Shown: positions 1 to 8,433 of the stretch, piece by piece
Position numbering within the stretch: the stretch's first letter is position 1
Layout of the letters: each line of letters opens with the position of its first letter
Assembly (NCBI RefSeq): GCF_006335005.1
Contig: NZ_VDMP01000027.1
Location: 268,599-320,386, forward strand
Direction: 5' to 3'
Length of the DNA: 51,788 nt
DNA from: Nocardioides albidus
Lineage (GTDB): Bacteria; Actinomycetota; Actinomycetes; Propionibacteriales; Nocardioidaceae
Notes under the pieces: generated by a model
The model's input: only the letters and a program-made list of their open reading frames with translations
Databases searched by the model: none
What the model was told of the DNA's origin: nothing
Made by a program: the position numbers and the translations under genes

Positions 1-650
1 ATGACCGCGACCTGGTCGGCGAGCGAGAGCGCCTCGCCCTGGTCGTGGGTGACGAGGACGGCGGCCGCGTCGGCCGCCCGCAGGGCGCGGACCACGGCCC
101 GCCCGGTCTCCTCGCGCAGCGAGGCGTCGAGCGAGGAGAAGGGCTCGTCGAGCAGCACCAGCGCCGGCCTCGGCGCCAGCGCGCGGGCCAGGGCGACGCG
201 CTGCTGCTGGCCTCCGGACAGCTCGTGCGGATAGCGGCGGGCCAGCGCCGGGTCGAGCTCGACCAGCTCCAGGGCCGCGTCGACCACGGCGGCAGCGTCG
301 CGCCGTCGGGCGCGCGGCAGGCCGAAGGCGACATTGCGGGCGACGCTGAGGTGGGGGAAGAGGGCGCCCTCCTGCGGGACGTAGCCGATCCCCCGGCTGC
401 GCGCGGGCACGCTGCGCGCGCCGCCGGGTGCATGCTCGCGGCCACGGTCGACGACCCGGCGCCCGGCCACGTCGATGGTGCCGGCGCTCGGCTCGACGAA
501 GCCCGCGACGGCCCGCAGCAGGGTGGTCTTGCCGCACCCCGAGGACCCCAGGATCGCGGTGACGCCGGACGCGACGCGGAGGTCGAGCCCCTGCAGCACG
601 GTGGTGCGGCCGTAGCCGGCCTGCAGGCCGCGGATCTCGAGTGCGGTCAT
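1..650 (-). CDS. Fbp/Fut-type ABC transporter ATP-binding protein (3' end outside window)
   Basis: This is the energy-coupling ATPase of a ferric-iron-type ABC importer, acting on the cytoplasmic face of the membrane. About 216 residues are visible and the C-terminus lies beyond the window. Seen: Walker A GSSGCGKTT near residues 35-43, signature LSGGQQQR, Walker B ending LLDEP, and switch histidine in VTHDQ. The ATG at 650-648 shares its first base with the stop of the permease gene, so the two are probably translationally coupled. It is the last visible gene of a minus-strand operon with a permease and a binding protein. The iron substrate is inferred from the binding protein; the ATPase alone would also fit thiamine or other small-solute importers. 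Confidence 0.9.
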   Translation of the reverse strand, partial: MTALEIRGLQAGYGRTTVLQGLDLRVASGVTAILGSSGCGKTTLLRAVAGFVEPSAGTIDVAGRRVVDRGREHAPGGARSVPARSRGIGYVPQEGALFPHLSVARNVAFGLPRARRRDAAAVVDAALELVELDPALARRYPHELSGGQQQRVALARALAPRPALVLLDEPFSSLDASLREETGRAVVRALRAADAAAVLVTHDQGEALSLADQVAV

Positions 651-2179
651 CAGTGCCCCCTGGAGCTGAGCCTGGCGAGCAGCCAGGTGGACGGGACGGA
701 CAGGACGATGAGAGCGAGCGCGTAGGGCGCGGCGGCGCCGTACGCGATGGACGAGGCGTCGGACCAGAACTTCGTCGCGAGGGTGTCGGTGCCGATCGGG
801 GCGAGCAGCAGGGTCGCGGTCAGCTCGGTCGAGACGGCGAGGGCGACGAGGGCCGCGCCCGCGGCGAGCCCGGGTACGACGAGCGGCAGCGTGACCCGAC
901 GGGCGACCTCGGCGCCGGCGCAGCCGAGGCTGCGGGCGACCTCCTCGAGGCCGGGCGGCACCAGCTCGAAGGTGCCGCGGACGCTGACGACCGCACGGGG
1001 CAGGAACAGGATCAGGTAGCCCGCCAGGAGCAGCGCCAGGGTCTGGTAGAGGTCGGGCACGGCGCGGATCGAGACGGTCACCAGGGCCAGCGCGATCACG
1101 ATCCCGGGCATCGCGCTGGCCGTGTAGACGCTGCGCTCGATGGCGGTCGTGACCAGTCCGCGGTGGCGTACGGCGAGCCACACGACGGGGACCGCGGCGG
1201 CGGTCGTGAGGAGTCCGGCGAGGACGGCCAGGAGGAGGGTGTTGCCGAGCGCCTCTGCCAGCTCGCCGCCCTCGATGCCAGTGGAGGTGCCGCGCACCAG
1301 CCAGCGGACCAGGCTGGCGAGGGGGACGCCGAGCGCCCACAGCGCCAGCCCCCCGAGCCCGGCGACGACGGGCAGCCGCGCCCGGCCCAGCCGGATCGGC
1401 GTGAACTCCCGGCGCGCGCCGGCGCCCACCCGCGAGCGCGGTCGGCGCCCCCGCAGCAGGAGCTCGATGCCCAGCAGGAGCAGGCAGAACGTCACCAGCA
1501 CCAGCGCCAGCAGGGTCGCCTCGGGCCCGTTGAAGACGGTGGCGTACTGCTGCAGGATCGCCGTGGTCAGGGTCGGGTAGTTGAGCAGCTGAAGGGCGCC
1601 GTACTCCGCCAGCAGGTGCAGCCCCACCAGCAGCGCGCCGCCCAGCACGGCAGGGCTGATCGCGGGCAGCGTGACCCGGAGGAACACCTGCCACGGCCCC
1701 TTGCCCAGCGCGGTCGCGACCTCCTCGACGGCCGGGTCGAGGCGGCGCAGCGCGGCGACCGTCGGCAGGTAGACGAGCGGGTAGTAGGACAGCGTCACCA
1801 CCATCACCGCACCCGGGTAGGACTGCACCGCGTGCGTCGTCGACACCCAGCCGAAGCCGTTGACGAACGCGGGCACGGCGAGTGGCGCGCACAGCAGGCC
1901 GTGCCACCACCCCCGGCCCGGTACGTCGGTCCGTTCGACCACCCACGCGCCCGCCACCCCGACCACGGCGCTGGTCAGCACCCCCGCGACCAGCAGCCGG
2001 CTCGTGTTCCACAGCAGCTCCCCGATGCGGGGGCGCCACAGGAAGTCGACCGCCTCGGCCCGGCCCAGCTCGGCGGTGGTCCACAGGACGTAGCCGAGCG
2101 GCACCAGGGCGAGCCCGGCGATGGCCAGGCCGACGAGGAGGAGGGCGGGGGTCGAGCGGCTCGACGTACGGATGGTCAG
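650..2179 (-). CDS. Fbp-type iron ABC transporter permease, fused double domain
   Basis: About 509 residues with two homologous permease halves in one chain, as in FbpB-type ferric-iron permeases (roughly 12 membrane segments). Each half carries the coupling-loop region that docks on the ATPase (EEVATALGKGPWQVF and EEVARSLGCAGAEVA). The reading frame has no ATG, GTG or TTG near its beginning. The first membrane segment follows immediately after a CTG at 2179-2177 that overlaps the stop of the binding-protein gene, with GAGGT about nine bases upstream. I therefore propose a CTG start with translational coupling; a later GTG would remove much of the first membrane segment. Its stop shares one base with the ATPase start. 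The start is the only uncertain part. Confidence 0.85.
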   Translation of the reverse strand: MTIRTSSRSTPALLLVGLAIAGLALVPLGYVLWTTAELGRAEAVDFLWRPRIGELLWNTSRLLVAGVLTSAVVGVAGAWVVERTDVPGRGWWHGLLCAPLAVPAFVNGFGWVSTTHAVQSYPGAVMVVTLSYYPLVYLPTVAALRRLDPAVEEVATALGKGPWQVFLRVTLPAISPAVLGGALLVGLHLLAEYGALQLLNYPTLTTAILQQYATVFNGPEATLLALVLVTFCLLLLGIELLLRGRRPRSRVGAGARREFTPIRLGRARLPVVAGLGGLALWALGVPLASLVRWLVRGTSTGIEGGELAEALGNTLLLAVLAGLLTTAAAVPVVWLAVRHRGLVTTAIERSVYTASAMPGIVIALALVTVSIRAVPDLYQTLALLLAGYLILFLPRAVVSVRGTFELVPPGLEEVARSLGCAGAEVARRVTLPLVVPGLAAGAALVALAVSTELTATLLLAPIGTDTLATKFWSDASSIAYGAAAPYALALIVLSVPSTWLLARLSSRGH

Positions 2180-3186
2180 AGGAAGCCGACCTCGGTCATC
2201 AGGTCGACCACGGTCTCGGCGTCCAGGTCGGAGACGTTGACCTGCGGCGGCTGGAGCTCGCTGAACGGCTTGGTCACGCCCTCGAGCCGGACCTCCGGGT
2301 TGAGGGGGTACTCCAGTGCGTAGCTGTCGGCGAGGACCTGCTGGCCCTCCCGGTTCACGAGGAACTCGACGAACTCGCGGGCCTCCTTCTTCATGTCGCT
2401 CGACTTCAGCACGCCGGCGCCGGAGACGCTCACGAAGGCGCCCGGGTCGCCGCCGGCGAAGTAGTGCTGGGCGCTCTGGTCGCTGACGTCGCCGTTCTCC
2501 TTGCGATCGCGCTCCCAGTAGTAGTGGTAGACGATGCCGACCTCGATCTCGCCGGAGTCGACCGCCTCGAGCACGAGGTTGTTGCCGTCGTACACCTTGC
2601 CGTTGGCCTTGATGCCCTCGAGCCAGGCCCGGGTCGCCTCCTCGCCCTCGAGCTCGAGGACGGCGGCGACGATGGCCTGGAAGTCCGCACCGGTGGGGGA
2701 GAACGAGATCCGCCCCTTCCACTCCGGCTTCGCGAGGTCGAGCAGCGACGCCGGCAGGTCGGACTCCTGGACCTGGTCGGTGTTGTAGACGAGGACCGTC
2801 GAGCGGGCCACGAAGCCCGTCCACAGCCCGCTGACGGGGCGGTACTGCGCGGGGATCACGTCGAGGATCCCGGCGGGCAGCTCGTCGAAGAGGCCGGCGG
2901 CCTCGACCTGCGACATCGCCGGCGAGTTCTCGGTGAGGAAGACGTCGGCCGGAGACGCCTTGCCCTCGGCGATGATCTGGTTCGACATCTCGAGGTCCTT
3001 GCCGTTGCGCAGCTCGACCTCGATGCCGGTCTCCTTGGTGAACGCCGGCGCGAGCTCCTCGAGCAGCGGCTCGTGCTGGGCGTTGTAGACGACGAGCTTC
3101 GGCTCGTCGTCGCCGCCGCACGCCACCAGGAGGGGCGCGACCAGGGTGAGGCTCGCGATGGCGAGACCGGTACGGAAGAGGGTCAT
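2176..3186 (-). CDS. Ferric-iron ABC transporter substrate-binding lipoprotein
   Basis: A 336-residue binding protein of the FbpA/FutA class, predicted to capture ferric iron outside the membrane and deliver it to the permease. The N-terminus is a lipoprotein signal with lipobox cysteine at residue 23 (LVACGG). The family's iron-ligand signature is visible as a tyrosine cluster at Y220, Y222 and Y223 in GIVYHYYWERD, plus H38 in YNAQHEP. The start ATG (3186-3184) overlaps the TGA of the upstream adenylation-acyltransferase gene as ATGA, and its own stop overlaps the permease start. This ties an unusual acyl-activating enzyme to iron import. Free ferric iron or a ferric chelate as ligand is inferred from the family. 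Confidence 0.9.
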   Translation of the reverse strand: MTLFRTGLAIASLTLVAPLLVACGGDDEPKLVVYNAQHEPLLEELAPAFTKETGIEVELRNGKDLEMSNQIIAEGKASPADVFLTENSPAMSQVEAAGLFDELPAGILDVIPAQYRPVSGLWTGFVARSTVLVYNTDQVQESDLPASLLDLAKPEWKGRISFSPTGADFQAIVAAVLELEGEEATRAWLEGIKANGKVYDGNNLVLEAVDSGEIEVGIVYHYYWERDRKENGDVSDQSAQHYFAGGDPGAFVSVSGAGVLKSSDMKKEAREFVEFLVNREGQQVLADSYALEYPLNPEVRLEGVTKPFSELQPPQVNVSDLDAETVVDLMTEVGFL

Positions 3187-5735
3187 GGGGCAACCTGTCG
3201 GATTCGTTGGACGGGAGGGTAGTGAGGCCGGGGGAGGGACACGCGTGCGGCCCACGCCGACACGCGCGTGACGAGCTGCCAGGCGAGCAGCCCGACGGCG
3301 AGCGAGACGAGGAGACCGCCGAGCGGCCAGCGGGTCTCGAACCACGGGTAGACCTGCCAGTGCGTCAGGTAGACGTAGAGCGACGCGCTCGCGATCGCGC
3401 CGGTCGGGCCGACGAGCAGGCGCGGCCACGGGACGCTCGGCGCCCAGACGAGAACGACGACGCCGACGGCGATCAGGAGGTCCCGCGCCGTGCTGCCCGT
3501 GAACCCGCAGCAGCCGGCCAGCAGGACCGCGGTCGCCAGGACCCGGTCGCGGCGACCGCCGGCAACCGCGGCGGCCCAGCCGCCGAGGAAGAGCCACGCG
3601 ACGAACAGCGACGAGTGGATGACGTCCCCGTCGTACGACGCCAGGTCGGCGACGTAGCGGGGCACGAGGGTGAGCGCGGCCAGCCCCAGGGCGAGGGGGA
3701 AGCGGTGCCGGCGCTCGAAGGCCATCACCCGAGGCACCGCGGTCAGCAGGCCGGCGGCCGCGGCGACGATCAGGACGACCTCGATGAACCAGTAGTGCCA
3801 GTCCGGCTCGGACCAGTCGTGGGAGCCGAGCACGTCGTTGAGGAGCAGCACGCTGCGCCAGCCGGGCTGCCCGGTCAGCAGCGCGACGGCGCCGATCCAC
3901 AGCACCGACGGCACCGCCACCCGCGCGGCGGCGCGGGCCACGCGGCGTACCCGCTCGCGGGGGCCCTCGTCGGCGAGGTGGAAGCGCGCGAAGTTCACGC
4001 CCGCGACGGCGAGCAGCACGTGGGCCCCGCCCAGCACCACCCACAGGTTCGTGTGGGAGCCGACGACCAGCACGATCGCCAGCGCCCGCAGCACGATCGT
4101 GGTGTCGACGCGGGCCCAGGACGGGCGTCGCCGGGTCGGCCGGGGGCGGGAGTCGAGCAGGGCGGCGAGCTCGGCCACGGTGCGTCGGTGCCAGTCGGCC
4201 GGGAGCCTGCCGACCCGGCTCTCGAGCCGCAGCGACAGCTCGACGTACGACAGCGAGTCGCCCCCGAGGCTGACGAAGGAGTCGTCGGGGCCGACGTGGG
4301 CGTGCCCCAGGATCCGGCCGTAGAGCCGGGCGATCGAGGCCGTCGGCGAGTCGGCCGTGGCGACCGGCGCAGGCTCGAGCCGGGCCACCGCCTGCTGGTC
4401 GAGCTTGCCGTTGGGCAGTCGCGGGAGGGTCGTCACGGGGACGACGCGGACCGCATGCGTCGGCAGGCCGGTCCCGGCGGCCGCGGCCGACGCCACCTCC
4501 GCCAGGGTCGCGGCGTCGGGCGAGCCGGGAACGGCCACGACGAGATGCGTCCCGTCGGCCGACTCGGCGCATCCGGCGTCGTGGCCGCCGAGACCGAGGA
4601 GGGTCTGCACCCGGTCCAGGTCGATGCGCTGCCCGAAGAGCTTGGCGAAGCGTGCCCGGCGCCCGACGATCTCGACGAGGCCGTCGGGCGTGAGGCGGGC
4701 GAGGTCGCCGGTGCGCAGCTCGTCGAGCTCGGCGCCGCGGGCGAGGTCGGCCGGCGCCTCGGCGTACCCCATCATCACGTTGGGCCCGCGGTAGACGAGC
4801 TCGCCGACCCCGGGGCCCGCGTCCGCGACGGGGTCGATCCGGAACGCGCCGCCGGGGATGGCGACGCCCACCGAGCCGGGGTGGGTCGTCGCGAGCTCGG
4901 GCGGCAGATAGGCCATCCGGGCAGTGGCCTCGCTCTGGCCGTACATCACGACCAGCTCCCAGCCCTCGCGCGCCCCCTGCTCGGCCAGCGTGCGGACCCG
5001 CTCGGGGGCGAGCCGGCCGCCGGCCTGGGTGACCTGGCGCAGCGTGGGGAGCTCGGGCCAGCCGGCGGCGCCGAGGAGGTCGAAGGTGTAGGGCACGCCC
5101 GCGAAGGACGTGACGCCCTCCGCCCGGGCCCGCTCCCACAGTCCGGGCTCCGTCACGGACCGGTCGTCCAGCACCACCGTGGCGCCCGCGAGCAGGTGGC
5201 TGTGCAGCACGGACAGGCCGTAGCAGTAGTCCAGGGGCAGGGTGGTGAGGGCGATGTCGTCACCGGTCAGCCCGAGGTACGACGCGATCGCGGCCGCGTT
5301 GGACTCGAGGTTCTCGGCCGACAGCCGCACCAGCTTGGGGGAGCCGGTCGATCCCGAGGTGCTGAGCAGCAGGCGCAGGGCAGGATGCAGCTCCGGCGCC
5401 GCGGTGCCGGTGCGGCGCCACTCGTGGCCGTCGTGCTCGGCGGAGGCCGCGTAGGCGCGGGCCAGGCCGTCGTCCCGGGTCAGCAGGCCCACATGTCCGC
5501 CCGTCAGGGTGGCGAGCCAGGCGACGACGAAGTCCGCGGTCGCGGCCGGCCGGAGGCGGACGAGCTGGCGTCCGCCGAGCGCCGCCAGCTCCTCGCGCGC
5601 CGCGGTGACCCGGCGGTCCAGGTCGGCATAGCTGAGCGTCCCGCTCGTCGTCCGCAGCGCGGGGTGGTCGCCGTGGCAGGCGAGGTCGTCGGCGATGCGC
5701 GCCGCGACCTGTGCACCTGCCGTGCCTTCCCCCAT
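3183..5735 (-). CDS. Adenylation - carrier (PCP) - acyltransferase-3 membrane fusion
   Basis: An 850-residue three-part protein. Residues about 1-450 are an ANL adenylation domain: P-loop LLSTSGSTGSPK (123-134), A5-like VMYGQSEAT (262-270), A7 RTGDLA (340-345), A8 around 357-375, and A10 lysine at 443 in LPNGKLD. Residues about 465-530 are a peptidyl/acyl carrier with phosphopantetheine serine 493 in LGGDSL. Residues about 545-850 form a multi-pass acyltransferase-3 domain with candidate catalytic histidine 560 (RALAIVLVVGSH). Inferred role: activate an acyl or amino acid, hold it as a thioester, and transfer it at the membrane to an unknown acceptor. No condensation or thioesterase domain is seen. 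The last bases overlap the start of the iron-binding lipoprotein gene. TAGCCT six bases before the ATG and the lack of a Shine-Dalgarno suggest leaderless transcription. Confidence 0.88.
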   Translation of the reverse strand: MGEGTAGAQVAARIADDLACHGDHPALRTTSGTLSYADLDRRVTAAREELAALGGRQLVRLRPAATADFVVAWLATLTGGHVGLLTRDDGLARAYAASAEHDGHEWRRTGTAAPELHPALRLLLSTSGSTGSPKLVRLSAENLESNAAAIASYLGLTGDDIALTTLPLDYCYGLSVLHSHLLAGATVVLDDRSVTEPGLWERARAEGVTSFAGVPYTFDLLGAAGWPELPTLRQVTQAGGRLAPERVRTLAEQGAREGWELVVMYGQSEATARMAYLPPELATTHPGSVGVAIPGGAFRIDPVADAGPGVGELVYRGPNVMMGYAEAPADLARGAELDELRTGDLARLTPDGLVEIVGRRARFAKLFGQRIDLDRVQTLLGLGGHDAGCAESADGTHLVVAVPGSPDAATLAEVASAAAAGTGLPTHAVRVVPVTTLPRLPNGKLDQQAVARLEPAPVATADSPTASIARLYGRILGHAHVGPDDSFVSLGGDSLSYVELSLRLESRVGRLPADWHRRTVAELAALLDSRPRPTRRRPSWARVDTTIVLRALAIVLVVGSHTNLWVVLGGAHVLLAVAGVNFARFHLADEGPRERVRRVARAAARVAVPSVLWIGAVALLTGQPGWRSVLLLNDVLGSHDWSEPDWHYWFIEVVLIVAAAAGLLTAVPRVMAFERRHRFPLALGLAALTLVPRYVADLASYDGDVIHSSLFVAWLFLGGWAAAVAGGRRDRVLATAVLLAGCCGFTGSTARDLLIAVGVVVLVWAPSVPWPRLLVGPTGAIASASLYVYLTHWQVYPWFETRWPLGGLLVSLAVGLLAWQLVTRVSAWAARVSLPRPHYPPVQRIRQVAP

Positions 5736-5741
5736 GGAGGA

Positions 5742-5757
5742 AGGCTAAAGCAAGCCT
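5742..5757 (-). promoter_or_regulatory. Palindrome over the -10 of the acyltransferase/iron operon
   Basis: An inverted repeat AGGCT-N6-AGCCT. Its right half, read on the minus strand, is the hexamer TAGCCT that lies six bases before the ATG at 5735 and looks like a leaderless -10 element. A repressor bound here would block transcription. The half-sites recall DtxR/IdeR iron boxes, but AGG and CCT are ten bases apart rather than the usual nine, so iron control is only a hypothesis. No clear -35 is visible. Confidence 0.35.
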
Positions 5758-5761
5758 GCCC

Positions 5762-6229
5762 TTACCGCGGCGTGAGAAGAAATACTGGGATCACCCGGTC
5801 GGTCCACTCGGTGTACTTGTCGTAGTTGGGCCAGACGGTGACCATGTGCGCCCAGGCCCGGTGCTTCTCCGCCCCGGTCAGCTCGCGCCAGGTGCAGGTG
5901 TGGTGGCGGCGGTTGTAGTCGACCTCGACGGTCTCGGCGGCACGCAGGTTGGCCGACCACACCGGCGGCTTCGGCGCGCCGAAGGACGATCCGGCGATCA
6001 GCCAGCCGCCCTGCCACGGCACGCACAGCAGCGGCGTCGAGCGCGGGATCCCGGACTTGCGGCCCTTCACCGTCAGCAGCAGGCTCGGCAGCCCCGCGAG
6101 CCCGACCAGGCTCACCCGGCGGCCGGTGAGGCGCTGCAGGTGTCGGTCGGTCCAGGTGATCTGGGGGAGCAGCCGCGGCATCCAGGGCTGGGCGCCGAGC
6201 TTGATCGCGAGCGGGGTGAGCAGGCCCAT
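5762..6229 (-). CDS. Deazaflavin (F420)-dependent nitroreductase-family protein
   Basis: A 155-residue protein of the Ddn/DUF385 split-barrel family, which uses reduced F420 to reduce quinones or nitro compounds. The family core is visible: LLLTVKGRKSGIPRSTPLL (basic and serine residues that hold the F420 phosphate), then WLIAGSSFGAPKPPVWSANL and the YNRRHHTCTWRE strand. I chose ATG at 6229 because a -10-like TAGGGT (6242-6237) ends seven bases before it, a leaderless arrangement. An in-frame GTG at 6253 would lie upstream of that promoter. The gene sits 26 bases upstream of the adenylation-acyltransferase gene on the same strand, but the latter seems to have its own promoter. The substrate cannot be told. 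Confidence 0.85.
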   Translation of the reverse strand: MGLLTPLAIKLGAQPWMPRLLPQITWTDRHLQRLTGRRVSLVGLAGLPSLLLTVKGRKSGIPRSTPLLCVPWQGGWLIAGSSFGAPKPPVWSANLRAAETVEVDYNRRHHTCTWRELTGAEKHRAWAHMVTVWPNYDKYTEWTDRVIPVFLLTPR

Positions 6230-6264
6230 GGGGCGAACCCTAGTCTCGGGCACCGGGAACGGCG

Positions 6265-6297
6265 ACGGGGCGCCCTCCGTGAAGGAGGACGCCCCGT
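6265..6297 (-). terminator. Hairpin terminator after the RDD gene
   Basis: A 14-base stem with one mismatch (arms 6265-6278 and 6284-6297) and a five-base loop, just beyond the stop of the RDD-family gene. It has no T-tract, as is common in high-GC actinomycetes. It separates that gene from the deazaflavin reductase. Confidence 0.75.
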
Positions 6298-6322
6298 CGT
6301 ACGCCGGGTCCGATCAGGTCGC

Positions 6323-6919
6323 TCAGCCCACCTGCAGGACGCGGGTGCCGCCGGCGAACTTGTCGTGCCAGCCCTGGTGGTTGGGCTGGTCGTTGTTGAG
6401 GGTGACCGCGATGTAGATGACCGCGGCCAGCGGGACGGCCCAGCCGAGGAAGAACCAGCCGATGACCGGGACGATGCTGAGAATGCCGAGTGCGGAGTAG
6501 GCATTGCGCTTGAGCGCCTGCTCCATGGTCGGCTTGCTGACGCCGTCGGGTCCGTAGGTGCGCAGCTTCATCAGCATCTTGCCGACGGTCTGTCCGGAGT
6601 TGGACTCCATGAAGGCGAAGTAGCCGAGGTAGATCGCGGCTTGGAGGATCGCGGTGACCGTCCAGAACAGGAACAGCTCGCCGAACGAGTGGACGAAGCC
6701 GGACAGGAAGATCCCGCTGAACACGGTGTAGATGACGCCGTAGACGATGCCGAGCAGCACGTGGTCGATGAGGCGCGCGAGGAACCGGTTGAGGAGCTCG
6801 GCCGGACGCGGGACGCCCGTCGGAGTGCTGCCGAGGCCCGGCTGCGGGTCGCCGTACCCGCCCGGAGGCGGGGGCGGCCCGCCCGGAGGGGGCGGCGGAG
6901 GCGGCTGGTTGAAGGACAT
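6323..6919 (-). CDS. RDD-family membrane protein with proline-rich N-terminus
   Basis: A 198-residue protein. Residues 1-30 are a Pro/Gly-rich cytoplasmic tail. The RDD domain follows: N-terminal arginine/aspartate pair in RFLARLIDHVLLGI, central MESNSGQTVGKMLMKLR, and about four hydrophobic segments, ending in NHQGWHDKFAGG. RDD proteins are integral membrane proteins of mostly unknown function, some linked to ion transport. The ATG at 6919 has a good Shine-Dalgarno (GAGGAGAAC) just upstream. The gene stands alone, divergent from the pirin gene and followed by a hairpin terminator. I can assign the family but no specific job. Confidence 0.9.
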   Translation of the reverse strand: MSFNQPPPPPPPGGPPPPPGGYGDPQPGLGSTPTGVPRPAELLNRFLARLIDHVLLGIVYGVIYTVFSGIFLSGFVHSFGELFLFWTVTAILQAAIYLGYFAFMESNSGQTVGKMLMKLRTYGPDGVSKPTMEQALKRNAYSALGILSIVPVIGWFFLGWAVPLAAVIYIAVTLNNDQPNHQGWHDKFAGGTRVLQVG

Positions 6920-7063
6920 GCGTTCTCCTCGAGTCGTCGGTGCGGCCGGCGCACCGGGGGGTGTCCAGCAATGTAGTGCCGAAAGGGGTCGCCGATCGGG
7001 GAATCGGGGTTCGGGCCGCGCCTGACCACCGCCGGATCGATCAGGCGCGAGAGGATGGTCGGC

Positions 7064-8062
7064 ATGAGCAACCCGGATGCCGATCCCGACGAGGTGGTCT
7101 GCGAGGGCCGGCAGGCTGCCGGTGTCGAGCTGATGGAGGCGCGGGAGGTCCCCCTCGGCGGACCTCGGGCGATGACGGTACGACGCACGCTGCCGCAGCG
7201 GCAGCGCTCGCTGATCGGCGCCTGGTGCTTCCTCGACCACTACGGGCCCGATCCGGTCAGCGAGACCGGCGGCATGGTGGTCGCGCCCCACCCGCACACC
7301 GGTCTGCAGACGGTGAGCTGGCTGTTCACCGGCGAGATCGAGCACCGCGACAGCGCGGGCAACGTCGCGACGGTGCGCCCGCGGGAGGTCAACCTGATGA
7401 CCGCCGGGCGCGGCATCAGCCACTCCGAGGTCTCGACGCCGCAGACCTCGGTCCTGCACGGCGCCCAGCTGTGGGTGGCACTCCCGGACGGGGCGCGCGA
7501 GACCGACCCCGGCTTCGAGCACTACGCGCCGAGCGAGATCAGCGGCGAGGGGTGGCGGGCGCACGTCTTCCTCGGCTCCCTGCTGGGCGACACCTCGCCC
7601 GTCGCGACCTTCACGCCCCTGCTGGGCGCGGAGATCGTGCTCGACCCCGGGGCCACGCTGCGGGCACCGGTCGACCCGTCCTTCGAGCACGGCGTCCTCG
7701 TCGATGTGGGCGCGGTGAGCGTCGACGGCGTGCACGCGGGCGCCGCGGACCTCGCCTACGTCCCGCCGGGCGCCGACGAGCTCGTCCTCGGCGCCGGCCC
7801 GGAGGGCGCACGGATCCTGCTCCTCGGCGGTCCGCCGTTCGGCGAGTCCATCGTGATGTGGTGGAACTTCGTGGGCCGCACCCATGACGAGGTCGTCGCC
7901 TACCGAGCTGCCTGGCAGCAGCAGATCACCGGCGCCGACGGCGCGGTCGTCGCGGACAGCCGCCTTGTCGCGCCGGGCCGGTTCGGCGTCGTACCCGACC
8001 AGCCGCTGCGGCCGATCCCCGCACCCGGCCTGCCGAACGCCCGCCTGCGGGAGCGCCGGTGA
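7064..8062 (+). CDS. Pirin-family cupin protein
   Basis: A 332-residue bicupin of the pirin family. The metal-binding motif of the N-terminal cupin is visible: PHPHTGLQT (two histidines), then ISHSEVS and LHGAQLW. The C-terminal half contains the family's FGESIVMWWNFVGRTHDE block. Characterised pirins are iron-binding quercetinases or regulators, but the activity here is unknown. Two in-frame ATGs exist at 7055 and 7064. The second is preferred because AGAGGA lies eight bases before it, while it would abut the first. The TGA overlaps the GTG of the LrgA-like gene, so the three genes from here probably form one transcript. Confidence 0.88.
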   Translation: MSNPDADPDEVVCEGRQAAGVELMEAREVPLGGPRAMTVRRTLPQRQRSLIGAWCFLDHYGPDPVSETGGMVVAPHPHTGLQTVSWLFTGEIEHRDSAGNVATVRPREVNLMTAGRGISHSEVSTPQTSVLHGAQLWVALPDGARETDPGFEHYAPSEISGEGWRAHVFLGSLLGDTSPVATFTPLLGAEIVLDPGATLRAPVDPSFEHGVLVDVGAVSVDGVHAGAADLAYVPPGADELVLGAGPEGARILLLGGPPFGESIVMWWNFVGRTHDEVVAYRAAWQQQITGADGAVVADSRLVAPGRFGVVPDQPLRPIPAPGLPNARLRERR

Positions 8063-8433
8063 TCCGAGGCCTGACCTGGCTGCTGGGATTCCAGGTGCTC
8101 GGCGAGCTGGTCGTGCGCGTGCTCGACGTCGCCGTGCCCGGGCCGGTCGTCGGCATGCTGCTGCTGTTCGTGGTCCTGCGCCTGAGCCGGTACGGCGACG
8201 ACGGACCCATCGTCCGCGCGGGAACCGCCCTGCTGGACCACCTGCAGCTGTTCTTCGTCCCGGCCGGCGTCGGCATCGTCGTCTACCTCGGTCTGGTGGG
8301 CGAGCACGCCCTGCCGATCGCCGCTGCCGCCCTCGGGTCCTGGCTCCTCGGCCTCGCGGTGGTCGGAGGGACGGCGACCGGCCTGGAGCGCCTCCTCGGC
8401 AAGCCACGCGACGACCTCGGTGACCCGGCGTGA
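8059..8433 (+). CDS. CidA/LrgA-family membrane protein
   Basis: A 124-residue hydrophobic protein with about four membrane segments and the LrgA/CidA signature (PGPVVGMLLLFVVL and FFVPAGVGIV). LrgA/CidA proteins are holin-like and, with an LrgB partner, are linked to murein hydrolase control or pyruvate and overflow-metabolite transport. The GTG start at 8059 overlaps the pirin stop, and its own stop overlaps the GTG of the LrgB gene, so all three are coupled. Which of the family's proposed roles applies cannot be read from the sequence. Confidence 0.88.
   Translation: MIRGLTWLLGFQVLGELVVRVLDVAVPGPVVGMLLLFVVLRLSRYGDDGPIVRAGTALLDHLQLFFVPAGVGIVVYLGLVGEHALPIAAAALGSWLLGLAVVGGTATGLERLLGKPRDDLGDPA

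Noticed and set aside
3207..5825. A long plus-strand open frame opposite the acyltransferase fusion
   Set aside because: The minus strand holds clear catalytic motifs; the plus translation is low-complexity Gly/Arg/Asp.
6230..6253. GTG at 6253 as the deazaflavin-protein start
   Set aside because: A -10-like TAGGGT lies between it and the ATG at 6229, so the GTG would not be on the transcript.
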